Assembly: GCF_904849725.1 (NCBI RefSeq)
Contig: NC_058521.1
Coordinates: 101,666,244 to 101,730,243, forward strand
Direction of reading: 5' to 3'
DNA length: 64,000 nt
Source: Hordeum vulgare subsp. vulgare
Taxonomy: Eukaryota > Streptophyta > Magnoliopsida > Poales > Poaceae
Position numbers and translations under genes: made by a program. Position 1 is the first letter of the stretch, and every line of letters starts with the position of its first letter. Positions 24,894 through 35,549 of the stretch are shown here, in pieces. The notes beneath the pieces are model-generated. The model was given only the letters and a program-made list of their open reading frames with translations. It did no database searches and was not told where the DNA came from.

Positions 24894-25957
24894 GTACCAA
24901 AAGATGTAAAGTTGATAATGATAGTCCCACATACTTGTGGCACTGCCGCCTTGGTCATATCGGTGTTAAGCGCATGAAGAAGCTCCATACTGATGGACTA
25001 TTAGAGTCTCTTGACGTTGAATCATTTGACACATGCGAACCGTGCCTCATGGGCAAGATGACTAAGACTCCATTCTTAGGAATAATGGAGAGAGCAACTG
25101 ACTTATTGGAAATAATACATACTGATGTGTGTGGTCCAATGAACGTTGAAGCTCGCGGTGGCTATCGTTATGTTCTCACTCTCACCGATGATTTGAGTAG
25201 GTATGGGTATATCTACTTGATGAAGCAAATATCTGAGACGTTTGAAAAGTTCAAGGAATTTTAGAGTGAGGTTGAGAATCAACGTGACAGAAAAATAAAG
25301 TGTCTACGATCGGATCGTGGAGGAGAATATTTGAGTCACGAGTTTGGCACACACCTAAGGAAGTGTGGAATTGTTTCACAACTGACGCCGCCTCGCACAC
25401 CGCAACGTAATGGAGTGTTTGTACGTCGTAATCGCACTTTATTGGATATGGTACGATCTATGATGTCTCTTACCGACTTACCACTATCATTTTGGGGATA
25501 CGCATTGGAAACTACAGCATTCACTTTAAATAAGGCACCGTCTAAATCTGTTGAGACGACACCGTATGAACTATGGTTTGGCAAGAAACCAAAGTTGTCG
25601 TTTCTAAAAGTTTGGGGCTGCGATGCTTATGTGAAGAAACTTCAACCAGAAAAGCTCGAACCCAAAGCGGAGAAATGCGTATTCATAGGATACCCTAACG
25701 AAACTATTGGGTATACCTTCTATCTTAGATCCGAAGGTAAAACCTTTGTTGCCAAGAACGGATCCTTTCTAGAGAAAGAGTTTCTCTCGAAAGAAGTAAG
25801 TGGGAGGAAGGTAGAACTTGATGAGGTAATTACACCCCCTCTCAAACCAGAGAGTAGCACAGCGCGGGAAATTGTTCCTTCGGTGCCTATGCCAACTGGA
25901 GAGGAAGTTAACGATGATGATCATGAAGCTTCGGATCAAGTTGCTACTGAACCATGA
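24894..25957 (+). pseudogene. D copia integrase
   Basis: Starts within the pre-integrase domain (WHCRLGH at 24935, CEPC zinc-binding residues). The DDE region keeps Asp in HTDVCGP and Asp in RSDRGGEY, but the third position, Glu in NGVSERRN of B, is Val here (NGVFVRRN, codon 25421-25423). A TAG interrupts at 25262-25264 where B has Gln. The C-terminal region with KVWGC and GYP motifs follows, to a TGA at 25955-25957 at an Arg position. It is an inactive remnant. Confidence 0.9.
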
Positions 25958-26800
25958 AGGTCCACAAGGGTACGATCCGCACCAGAGTGGTACGGCAACC
26001 CTGTAATGGAAATCATGTTGTTAGACAACGGTGAACCTTCGAACTATGAAGAAGCAATGGCGGGCCCGGATTCCAACAAATGGCTTGAGGCTATGAAATC
26101 CGAGATAGGATCCATGTATGAGAACAAAGTATGGGCTTTGGTGGACTTGCCCGATGATCGGCGAGCCATAGAAAATAAATGGATCTTCAAGAAGAAGACT
26201 GACACAAACGGTAATGTGACCGTTTACAAAGCTCGACTTGTCGCAAAGGGTTTTCGACAAATTCAAGGAGTTGACTACGATGAGACTTTCTCTTCCGTAG
26301 TGAAGCTGAAGTCAGTCTGAATCATGTTAGCAATTGCCGCTTTTCATGATTACGAAATTTGGCAAATAAACGTCAAAACAGCGTTCCTTAACGGGTATCT
26401 TAAGGAAGAGTTGTATATGATGCAACCAGAAGGTTTTGTCGATCCTAAGAGTGCTAACAAGGTATGCAAGCTCCAGCACTCCTTCTATGGGATGGTGCAA
26501 CCATCTCGGAGTTGGACCATTCGCTTTAATGAGGTGATTAAAGCATTTGGGTTCATACAGGTTTATGGAGAAGTCTGCTTGTACAAGAAAGTGAGTGGGA
26601 GCTCTGTAGCTTTCCTCATACTATATGTGGATGGCATATTATTGATGGGGAATAATATAGAGTTATTGGAGAGCATAAAGGCCTACTTGAACAAGAGTTT
26701 TTCAATGAAGGACCTTGGAGAAGCTGCATACATATTAGGCATCAAGATCTATAGAGATAGATCGAGACACCTCATAGGTCTTTCGCAAAGTACTTACCTT
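25958..26800 (+). pseudogene. D copia reverse transcriptase, first part
   Basis: Continues in the same polyprotein: EWYGNPV, WIFKKKTDTNG, YDETFSSV, then a TGA at 26318-26320 (an Arg position in B). The core follows from 26324. The metal-binding motif is YVDG (26624-26635) rather than the copia YVDD, so a catalytic aspartate is gone. The frame is cut at LSQSTYL by the L1 LINE and resumes at 30645. Confidence 0.9.
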
Positions 26801-26927
26801 TTTTTTGACCGGCTACTGTAGGGAAAACCCCGCATAGCCTTTTTTCTTTTATTCCCATATATGAGATCATTATGTACAAGAGGAAAATAGAATGTACAAA
26901 GGGGAAGATGAGCAAAGACTACAAACC
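26801..26927 (-). other. L1 LINE 3' UTR and poly-A
   Basis: Short non-coding tail after the ORF2 stop. It includes an AATAAA-like AATAAAAG signal on the minus strand and ends in a short A run against the TSD. Confidence 0.7.
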
Positions 26928-28380
26928 TCAAGGAGGCAAAAAGGAAACCCATTTAAGGAGATCATCCCTGAAACTAGCCTTAATTCTATGAGCTAACAGG
27001 GAAATGTCATGAATGAATCCAGATCTCCATTTTCTGAACTTTGGCTGCTCCTGGTTGAAGACCTTTGCATTTCTGATAGTCCAGATGTTCCAACATGCAG
27101 TGAAGACCACCTCAGCAAAGAAGGGGTTATGGAAGTCCCTTTTAGCAGCAATAGTAGCACTCCACATGGATGGACCCTGCCATGTGATCTGCAGGTAATT
27201 CCAAATCCTGGTACTGAAAAGACAGTTGAAGAATAAGTGATCCCTGTCTTCCTTGACTCGAGCGTGACATAGAACACAGAGATTGGAGTCGGAAACATTC
27301 CAGTGACGCCGTTCAAGCATGTCTTGAGTATTAAGCCTGTCCATGATGAGCATCCATGCAAACATCTTAATCTTCATGGTACAGCAGCTTCTCCAGATCC
27401 AGTTGAGTAAAGGGTTTGGTGTAATACTGCTATGAATGTGAGCATAGTAACTCTTGGCTGTGTAGGCCTTAGCATCCTTTCCCCATACCCATCTATCAGA
27501 GGCCTGATGATCAAGATCGAGGTCTTGAAGCAAAGATTGGACCGAGAGTAGCTCCTGGTAAGCTTGAGCAGACAGTGGTAAGTGGAACATGGAGAGCATG
27601 TTGTCATCATAAAAGGCTGTAAAGACCTCTTGAGCTGTGCAGAAAGGATCAGTCACAAAAGAAAACAGTCTTTGGAATCTAGCAGCCAGTGGCATAATGG
27701 AGTTTCCAATCAACCAGGAGTCAGACCAAAATAGGAAGGAGTCACCCTTGTTCGGCAGAACATATGTAACTGATCCGAATTTGTCAAGCCGTTTACAGAT
27801 GTCCTTCCACCAAAAAGAACCACAAAGGGCAGTTCCCTGAGGTACTGTGTCATGATAGTAAGCGTTCCAAATCAAGTGAACCCAAGGGATATCAGCATGA
27901 TTGAGGAATTTATCAACATGCTTGAGCAGGAGTGCTTCATTCTGGACTGCTAGGTTCATAATTCCTAGCCCCCCTTTATTTTTAGGCATGCACACCAGAG
28001 GCCGGGCAGCAAGAGAGGGTGCATGATCATTCCCATTTCTTCTCCATAGACATTGCCTTTGAATTCTCTCCAGCTGCTTCAGTATGCCTGGTGGGATATC
28101 CAGACTACATAGAAAGAAGATAGGCACAGAAGACAGTGCTGAGTTTAAATACTGTAGCCTTCCCCCCCTGAGCAAGAAAGGATGAACTAGCACTGAGTCT
28201 TCTTTCCATGTTATCAACCAGTGGCATGAGATCAATGATTCTTGGTTTAGTTGTCCCAACAGGAAGGCCAAGGTATGTGAAGGGCAAAGATCCCACTTTG
28301 CAACCAATGGAGTCTGCCAGATCCTGTAGATGATGAGGAGAAGTGTTAACAAGTAGAAGGGCAGATTTGTGATAGTTCAC
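26928..28380 (-). pseudogene. L1 LINE ORF2, C-terminal part with zf-RVT domain
   Basis: The frame at 28105-28380 directly follows the RT frame after an in-frame stop (28381-28383). The reading then shifts near 28160, in a C/G homopolymer, into the long frame 26928-28352. This contains the region after RT typical of plant L1 (GGLGIMN, FWSDSW) and a zinc-ribbon-like CVLCHARVKEDRDHLFFNC near the end, matching the plant zf-RVT domain. It is non-functional because of the stop and frameshift. Confidence 0.88.
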
Positions 28381-30120
28381 CTATAATCCACTGGACTGGG
28401 AGAAAAGTAAGAGCATTTTCTTGAACTGCAACAACTGAGGTTTGTCAGCAGGTAGGATGATAAGGGTATCATCAGCATATTGCACTATGGGGAAATCCTT
28501 GTCATGACAAGGTATGGGCAGCTGAATCAGCCCCTCCACCAGCAGTTGATTAACCAGAGTTTTTAAAAAGTCAGCAGCAATAGCAAAAAGCAGTGGAGAC
28601 ATGGGATCTCCCTTCGTGACACCCTTCTTGCACATAAACTTCTTTCCAGGCACACCATTGATCAGAACTGGAGATGAGCCAGAAGTTAGGAGCTGCTTGA
28701 CCCAAAGTATCCATCTGTCATTGAAGCCTTTGTGCTTGAGGATCTGGAAAATGAACTCATGTTCCACAGAATCAAATGCCTTTTCAAAATCCAGCTTGAG
28801 AATGACTATAGGTTTCTTGGATTGATGGCATTGATGCAGGTACTCCAGGGTCCATCCAACACAGTCTTGAATGGTCCTAGACTTGATAAAACCATACTGA
28901 TTCTTGTGAAGACACTTCACAATCTGCAACTGCATCCTGTTAGCAATCATTTTGGACAGAAATTTGAGACCCATCCCAGTAAGTGATATTGGTATGTAAT
29001 CTCCCACATGTTCAGGTGATCTCTTCTTTGGAATCAGAGTAATATAAGATGAGTTCATGTTCTCAAGCTGAGCCTGACCAGCATGGAAAGCAGCAGCAAG
29101 TTGATAGAACTCACGGGAGATAATGGGCCAGCATTTCTTGAAGAAAAGACCATTGAACCCATCAGGACCTGGAGCTTTGTCAATGGGCATATCCTGAACA
29201 GTCTTGTCCATTTCAGACTTAGAAAAAGGTTCTGTGAGAATATCTAGACCCTCCACCTCATGTAGCATGGATTGTAAATCAAATGCCATGTTAATGCCAA
29301 GAGAAGTTCCCGTTCTATCCTTAAAAGATGCCCAAAAGCATGCAGCAATTTGATCATGATCAGATATGACAGAACCATCATTTAACTTGAGAGATGCAAT
29401 GGAATTCCTCCTATATCTCTCAGTAGCCATAACATGGAAGAATTTAGTGTTTTCCTCACCAACCTTAACAAATCTGATAGTGGCTCTCTTTTTCGAGTAT
29501 AAGCATTGAAGATGCAGAAGATGCTCCAAATGTAATTTGACAATTTTCCTGAAATTAGCTTCTGGTCTGAAAAGTGACCTCAACTCCTCAAGCTCATCCA
29601 AACACAGCACAACTTGGTTACATCTGGAAATAAAAGTTTTTAACTGTGATAGATTAGTCTGCCATTTTTTCAGAGCCTGCCTAAGATGCTTCATCTTATC
29701 CATAATGACAGCAGTAATGTGGGTTTTCCTTGAAGGAATGAGCCGGGATTGCTGAACACATTCCATGAAGCCCTCCATTTCAACCCAGTAGTTCTCAAAG
29801 CGAAATAGGTTGCATTTAGGGATGGAAGTATTGACAGTTACCACACAAGGAACATGATCAGAAGCAGTCTTTGCAAGGGGTAGCACTTGTGTAAGAGGAT
29901 ATGAGGAGATCCAGTTGGCTGATGTGAAAAACCAGTCAAGCTGCTCCAGAAGAGGGGAATCTTGCATATTGGACCAAGTGAAAGATCTGCCTTTAATGGG
30001 TAGTTCCAGGAATCCAAGATGCCCAATAATTTCATTGAAGATGAACATGTCATTTACATCAGCCCTAGGAAGGTTTCTGTTGTCAAGGGATCTAATGAAA
30101 TTAAAATCTCCAAGAAGCAA
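28381..30120 (-). pseudogene. L1 LINE ORF2, endonuclease end and reverse transcriptase
   Basis: A 579-codon open frame. It begins at the endonuclease GDFN motif ([14 protein letters not shown]), with SDH (TASDHVP) about 85 residues later. The RT then has [40 protein letters not shown] and the active site QYADDTLI near residue 550. All RT catalytic motifs look intact. Breaks flank it: a frameshift near 30120 upstream and a stop at 28381-28383 downstream. Confidence 0.93.
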
Positions 30121-30552
30121 CCAATTAGCCCAGTGGGAATATTAAGATTATAGAGCCAGCTAACAAAAATATCTCTGGCTTCACCTTGACAAGGACCATA
30201 GACATTCACTAAAGTCCATGATTCCCCCGTGTGTTTTGAGGTAAAAGAGATGATCAAACCATAGGGTGTGCATTCCACTAATTGACCAGTAAGAATGGAA
30301 GAGTTCCAAAGGGTGATAAGCCCCCCCTGATGCACTCCTGGAAGGAGAGTAGGCAAACTGATCAAAGCATTTGGGACAGAAACATTTGACTGTACGAAAC
30401 TCGATTGACTGCATTTTGGTTTCCTGCAAGCACACCACAGCAGCTAGGCTCTCATCAATCTTGTTACGGACCGCACGTTGTCTATGGTCCGAATTTAGGC
30501 CACGCACATTCCAACACAGCACACGCCAACTTCTCGTAGAACGACTATCCAT
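30121..30552 (-). pseudogene. L1 LINE ORF2, N-terminal APE endonuclease
   Basis: Starts at ATG 30552 (MDSRSTRSW). It shows the endonuclease asparagine in WNVRGLN and glutamate in QETKMQ. It shifts frame near 30325, at a run of C on the plus strand, and again near 30120, before joining the GDFN motif. The ORF2 start lies only about 75 bp inside the element's 5' end. Confidence 0.88.
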
Positions 30553-30644
30553 TGCACAATATATATATAGCAAAAGCACGGCTATGTAATAGCCAGTGCG
30601 ACCACGGTTCAGAAAACCAAAAGACAGAGCAAAGTACTTACCTT

Positions 30645-31436
30645 GACAAGATATTGAATAAGTTCAATATGGAAAACTCAAAGAAGGGGTTCTTGCCAGT
30701 TTTGCAAGGTATGAGATTGAGTAAGACTCAGTCACCGACCACGACAGCAGATAGAGAGAAGATGAGTATTGTCCCCTACGCTTGAACCGTAGGCTCTCTA
30801 ATGTATGCCATGTTGTGTACCAGACCTGATATAAACCTTGCCATAAGTTTGGTAGGGAGGTACCAAAGTGATCCCGGTATGGAACCCTGGACAACGGTCA
30901 AGAATATCCTTAAGTACCTGAAAAGGACTAAGGAGATGTTTCTAGTTTATGGAGGTGACGAAGAGCTCGTCGTAAAGGGTTACGCCGATGCTAGCTTTGA
31001 CACGGATCCGGATGGCTCTAAGTTACAGACCGGATACGTGTATGTTTTGAATGGTGGGGCAGTGAGCTGGTGCAGCAGCAAGCAAGACGTCATGGCAGCA
31101 TCTACATGTGAAGCGGAGTACATAGCTGCTTCAGCAGCGGCTCATGACGGGATTTGGATGAAGGAGCTCATCACCGACCTTGGAGTGGTTCCAAGCGTGT
31201 CGGGTCCGATGACACTCTTCTGTGATAACACTGGAGCCATTGCCATAGCCAAGGAGCCCACATTTCACCGGAAGACCAAGCACATCCAACGCCGCTACAA
31301 ATCCATCCAGGACCAGGTCCAGAGAGGAATAATAGATATTTGTAAAGTGCACACAGATCTGAATATTGCAGACCCGTTGACTAAACCTCTTCCTCGAGAA
31401 AAACATGATCAACACCACAATGCTATGGGTGTTTGA
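30645..31436 (+). pseudogene. D copia RT C-terminus and RNase H
   Basis: Resumes exactly after the LINE TSD with DKILNKFNMENSKKG. One stop (TGA at 30784-30786) lies before the main open frame 30801-31436. RNase H acidic motifs are present (YADASFDTD, CEAEYIAA, FCDNTGAIAI), as is the HTDLNIADPLTKPLP tail, followed by the BARE-like MGV end. It is close to B. It is dead because upstream parts are broken. Confidence 0.9.
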
Positions 31437-31469
31437 TACATCACAATGTAACTAGATTATTGACTCTAG

Positions 31470-31483
31470 TGCAAGTGGGAGAC
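31470..31483 (+). other. Polypurine tract of D
   Basis: GTGCAAGTGGGAGAC sits directly before the 3' LTR, the same as in A and B. Confidence 0.8.
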
Positions 31484-32988
31484 TGTTGGAAATATGCCCT
31501 AGAGGCAATAATAAAATGGTTATTATCATATTTCATTGTTCATGATAATCGTCTATTGTTCATGCTACAATTGTATTAAAAGGAAACGGTAATACATGTG
31601 TGAATAAATAGATCACAATGTGTCCCTAGCAAGCCTCTATTTAGCTGGCTCGTTGATCAATAGATGATCATGGTTTCCTGATCATGGACATTAGATGTCA
31701 TTGATAACGGGATCACATCATTAGGAGAATGATGTGATGGACAAGACCCAATCCTAAGCATAGCAATAGATCGTGTTGTTCGTATGCTAAAGCTTTTCTA
31801 ATGTCAAGTATCTTTTCCTTCGACCGTGAGATTGTGCAACTCCCGGATACCGTAGGAGTGCTTTGGGTGTATCAAACGTCACAACGTAACTGGGTGATTA
31901 TAAAGGTGCACTACGGGTACCTCTGAAAGTGTCTGTTGGGTTGGTACGAATCGAGATCGGGATTTGTCACTCCGTGTGACGGAGAGGTATCTCTGGGCCC
32001 ACTCGGTAGAACATCATCATAATGAGCTCAGTGTGACTAAGGAGTTAGTCACGGGATGATGTGCTACGAAACGAGTAAAGAGACTTACCGGTAACGATAT
32101 TGAACAAGGTATGGGTATACCGACGATCGAATCTCGGGCAAGTTCTATACCGACAGACAAAGGGAATTGTATACGAGATTGATTGAATCCTTGACATCGT
32201 GGTTCATCCGATGAGATCATCGTGGAACGTGTGGGAGACACCATGGGTATCCGGATCCCGCTGATGGTTATTGGCCGGAGAGTGTGTCGGTCATGTATGC
32301 ATGCCTCCCGAACCCGTAGGGTCTACACACTTAAGGTTCGATGACGCTAGGGTTACAGGGAATTGTTATACGACGTTACTTAAGGTTGTTCGGAACCCCG
32401 GAAGAGATCTCGGACGTCACGAGGAGCTTCGGAATGGTCCGGAGTTAAAGATTGATATATAGGATGGATGGGTTTGGACGTCGAAAATGTTTCTCGCACC
32501 ACCTGCAAAGTGTCGGGACCACCGGAAGGATTCCGGAGGCCCTACGGGAGGGGCCACAAGCCCCAAAAGGCTATATGGACCAAGTGTGGGAGGGAACCAG
32601 CCCCTCGGTGGGCTCGTGCGGCCCCCACACCCAGCCCATGGCGCACCAGAGAGGAAGGGGGGAACCCTAGGCACTGGTGGGCCTAAGGCCCGCCAGGGGT
32701 GCGCCACCCCTCTCCTGCCCTGCCCCCCCCCCCTCTCCCATTTGGGCTGCCGCCACCCCTAGGGTGGGAACACTAGAGGTGGCTCACCCCTCCCCTATCC
32801 TCCTATAAATAGAGCTGGGTTTGGGGCTGTTGGAGACACAAGTTGATCTCTCCCTCGGCGCGCCATGTCCCTCTTCTTCCTCCTCTCCCACGGTACTTGG
32901 CGAAGCCCTGCCGGGAGACCTCGTCTCTCCATAGGAAGATCTGAATATGACGTAGGAAAAGTTTGAAGTTATGTTACGTTCCCCAACA
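31484..32988 (+). repeat. D 3' LTR
   Basis: 1505 bp, starting TGTTGGAAATATGCCC and ending TACGTTCCCCAACA. It is related to but clearly diverged from the 1.8 kb LTRs of A and B. A TATAAATA motif lies at 32804-32811. Confidence 0.92.
32804..32811 (+). promoter_or_regulatory. TATA motif of D 3' LTR
   Basis: TATAAATA in the context CCTATAAATAGAGC, about 180 bp before the LTR end. The position is as expected for an Angela-like LTR promoter. Confidence 0.6.
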
Positions 32989-33222
32989 CACAACACATAT
33001 CTACAGTCACCGGAGACGCAACCACAAGCTATGCCATGGAGCAGAACAATGTCTTTCACAGGACATTTACCAAGTTCCGACGGAAGAAGTGAAACAATAG
33101 TATATGTAGAGAGTACATTCTGAACAACAACACTAGCAAACAAAGTGGATATTGAACCTTGAAGCTCGTATCGAACTAGTTCATATGGCCCAAATTGCAT
33201 GAATTGATTTTTTTACTTGAAT
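32989..33222 (-). pseudogene. Ancestral ORF fragment 3 (unrecognised, downstream piece)
   Basis: A stretch of pre-insertion sequence between D and the RTE LINE. The minus strand is open from the ATG at 33200 (MQFGPYELVRYELQGS) for about 70 codons until it runs into the D LTR. If the LINE and one TSD copy are removed, this frame is the same as that of the fragment at 33833-33960, with two TAA codons between. I do not recognise the product. It could be the C-terminal half of the same decayed gene or a separate exon. Confidence 0.45.
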
Positions 33223-33231
33223 GTTTAGTAA

Positions 33232-33823
33232 CTTGGATGTGAACCATCGAATTAAAGCCGGATGGATGAAGTGGCGTCAAGCTTCTAGCAGTCTCTGTGA
33301 CAAGAGAGTGCCACAAAAGCTAAAAGGCAAGTTCTATAGGATGGCAGTTCGATTCGCAATGTTGTATGGTGCTCAGTGTTGGTCAACTAAAAGGTGACAT
33401 GTGCAATAGTTAGGTGCGGCGGAGATGTTCATGTTGAGATGGATGTGTGGCCACACAAGGAAGGACCAAATCTAGAATGATGATATACGAGATAGAGTTG
33501 GCATCGATTGAAGAGAAACTTGTCCAACATCATCTAAGATGGTTGGGGCATATTCAACGCAGTCCTCCACAAGTCCCAGTGCATAGCAAACGCTAAAGCT
33601 TGCTAACAATGTCAAAAGAGGCTGGGGTAGACCAAACTTGACATGGGAAGAGTCTCTAAAGAGAGATCTGAAGGATTGGAGCATCACCAAAGAACTAGCC
33701 ATGGATAGGGTTGCATGGAAACTTGCTATCCATGTGCCAGAACCATGAGTTGGTCGCGAGATCTTATGGGTTCCACCTCTAGCCTACCCTAACTTGTTTG
33801 GGACTAAAGGTTTTGTTGTTGTT
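33232..33823 (+). mobile_element. RTE-clade LINE fragment, 5'-truncated
   Basis: About 590 bp encoding the C-terminal end of a plant RTE-type LINE polyprotein with several stops: [46 protein letters not shown], and then LRWLGHIQR. It ends in the short repeat tail TTTTGTTGTTGTTGTT, which is characteristic of RTE elements. A probable 9-bp TSD with one mismatch is gtttagtaa (33223-33231) against gttcagtaa (33824-33832). Confidence 0.82.
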
Positions 33824-33832
33824 GTTCAGTAA

Positions 33833-34107
33833 GCAACCATTTTTTGCATGCTCAGAAATAGATGTGCAACCGTCATAGGTAGATTGGGATGCTGCACTTG
33901 ATGAGCCATGGTAAGAGAGCAAGCACATAGTTCTGAAAGCCACTTTTTACCTTCATGAACTAATTGCTTAAAAACAAGAATCATCCTTGTCCTCTGATGG
34001 CAACGAGACGTCCTGGTCATGGTCCCAAAATGATGATGCAGCGACGACTCCGTTCGAACAATCTGTCGAACAACTCACGAGTGTCTTGGCAATGCAGTCA
34101 AGGGGCA
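33833..34107 (-). pseudogene. Ancestral ORF fragment 2 (unrecognised, middle piece)
   Basis: Continues in frame from 63760 once E and one cattg copy are removed (…FEATYN, then VPLDCIAKTLVSC). After about 46 codons it meets TAA at 33968-33970, directly behind a run of five T. In the next frame the minus strand stays open for a further 50 or so codons (FKQLVHEGKKWLSEL, then HLFLSMQKMVAY) up to the RTE LINE. The simplest reading is a one-base frameshift in the T run. No known domain is recognised. Confidence 0.5.
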
Positions 34108-34112
34108 CATTG

Positions 34113-34390
34113 TGATAGATCCTATGGATCGACTAGGGTAGATGAGTCACGGTAGATCACATGTAATTACCTTGTCCGGAGCCGGATGAGCCCGCACCGT
34201 TCTCCATCGGTGTGGTGGCGACGGGGTGATGGAGAAAGAGGGTTAGGCGTGGGTGGAGCTTCCCGTGAGCACCGCGCTTAACCTAGATCGGATAGGTATG
34301 TCGGTAGGGGTGTGACGGCGGAGAATCTCGTAGTTCGGGCCCCGGCACCCCACCGTTCTTTATATAGCGCGGGTCACAGGGGCCCACCGG
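34113..34390 (-). repeat. E 3' LTR, truncated by deletion
   Basis: Matches 63393 to about 63665 of the intact LTR, starting TGATAGATCC on the plus strand. It then jumps directly into the RNase H coding region near 34390. About 90 bp of LTR, the polypurine tract and the end of pol are missing. Confidence 0.88.
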
Positions 34391-35549
34391 CAAATCTCGT
34401 AATACTTTATGTCTATCGTCTTGGAAGCATTACTAGACTTGTTGTTGTGAGCATAGAATATTGCGGGCTGGTTGTCATAGTATATATTTAGTGGTTTGTG
34501 AATACAATCCACCACTTTCAAATCGGGTATGAATTTCTTTAGCCATATCACCTGCTCGGTGGCTTCAAAACATGCTATGAACTCTGCTTGCATCTTTGAC
34601 GATGCAACTATGGTCTGTTTGGAGATTTTCCATGAAATAGCTTCCCCTACGAGAGTGAACACGTACCCAGACGCGGATTTTCTATCATCTCTATCTCCCG
34701 CAAAATCTGCGTCTGGGTACCCTTTTATCTCTAGGGACTCAGATCTCTTGTATGTTAGCATGATTTCTTTTGTGCCTTGCACATAACGCAGAGCTTTCTT
34801 TGCCATCTTCCAGTGCTCTTGGCCTGGATTTGCTTGATATCTACCGAGTACCCCGGTGATAAATGCCAAATCAGGGCGTGTACACACTTGTGCATACTGT
34901 AAACTTCCAACAGCCGAAGTATACGGTATTGTTTTCTTTTCATCGAGCTCGTACTTATTCTTGGGACATTGGTGATTCCCAAAACTATCGCCCTTGACTA
35001 TTGGAGCAGGCGTGGCTTTACACTTGTGCATATTATACTTTTGGATAACTTTCTCTAAATATGCTTTCTGTGAAAGTCCTAAGACTCCATTTTTATTGTC
35101 TCGGTGAATTTCAATGCCCAAAACATATGATGCATCACCAAGGTCTTTCATGTCAAAGTTCGAGGATAAAAACTTCTTTGTCTCTTGTAGTAGAGTAATA
35201 CCATTGCTTGCAAGCAAGATATCATCCACATACAAGATTAGGAAAATATATTTACCATGTTTAAACTTTGCATAAATGCAATTATCCTCAACATTTACTT
35301 GAAATCCAAACCTTTTACTAGTATCATTAAACTTTATGTACCACTGTCTAGAGGCTTGCCTTAGCCCATAAATGGATTTCTTTAGGCGACTTCCCATGTT
35401 TTCCTTGCCTTCCATGATAAAACCCTTGGGTTGTTTCATGTAGACATCTTCTTCTAAATCTACGTTTAGAAATGTCGTCTTTACATCCATTTGATGCAGC
35501 TCTAAATCAAAATGAGCAACTAGTGCCATTATGATTCTGAAGGAATCCT
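34391..35549 (-). pseudogene. E copia reverse transcriptase and RNase H
   Basis: Open frame of about 385 codons, truncated at both ends. The 5' end joins FSPVSCKD at 42158 across F. It contains QMDVKTTFLNVDLEE, RT active site YVDDILL (near 35220), MKDLGDASYVLGIEI, CTRPDLAFI, and RNase H residues in YPDADFAGD, MQAEFIAC and YYDNQPAI. It runs out at IDIKYYEI, where the deletion fuses it to the LTR, so the last part of RNase H is lost. Confidence 0.92.

Larger units (their letters stand above)
26801..30628 (-). mobile_element. L1-type LINE, 5'-truncated, inserted in D
   Basis: 3.8 kb non-LTR retrotransposon on the minus strand with a poly-A tail (poly-T on plus) at 26801-26806. It is flanked by a perfect 16-bp TSD, gcaaagtacttacctt (26785-26800 and 30629-30644). 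It carries an ORF2-type product: APE endonuclease, RT and C-terminal zf-RVT domain. No ORF1 is present. The 5' end lies only about 75 bp before the ORF2 start, consistent with truncation during target-primed reverse transcription. Confidence 0.94.
24894..32988 (+). mobile_element. Element D: BARE/WIS/Angela-like copia, right part only
   Basis: Plus-strand copia interrupted by C on the left (the remainder lies outside the window) and by the L1 LINE at 26801-30628. It is visible from the pre-integrase region (24894) to the 3' LTR end (32988). Its proteins are close to those of B, but the LTR is shorter (1.5 kb) and diverged. Several stops and two lost catalytic residues show it is dead. The right flank begins cacaa at 32989; the partner TSD is off-window. 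Confidence 0.92.

Noticed and set aside
32784..33200. Minus-strand 138-codon ORF as one gene
   Set aside because: Only 32989-33200 is pre-insertion sequence. The rest is the antisense of the D LTR and was added by insertion.
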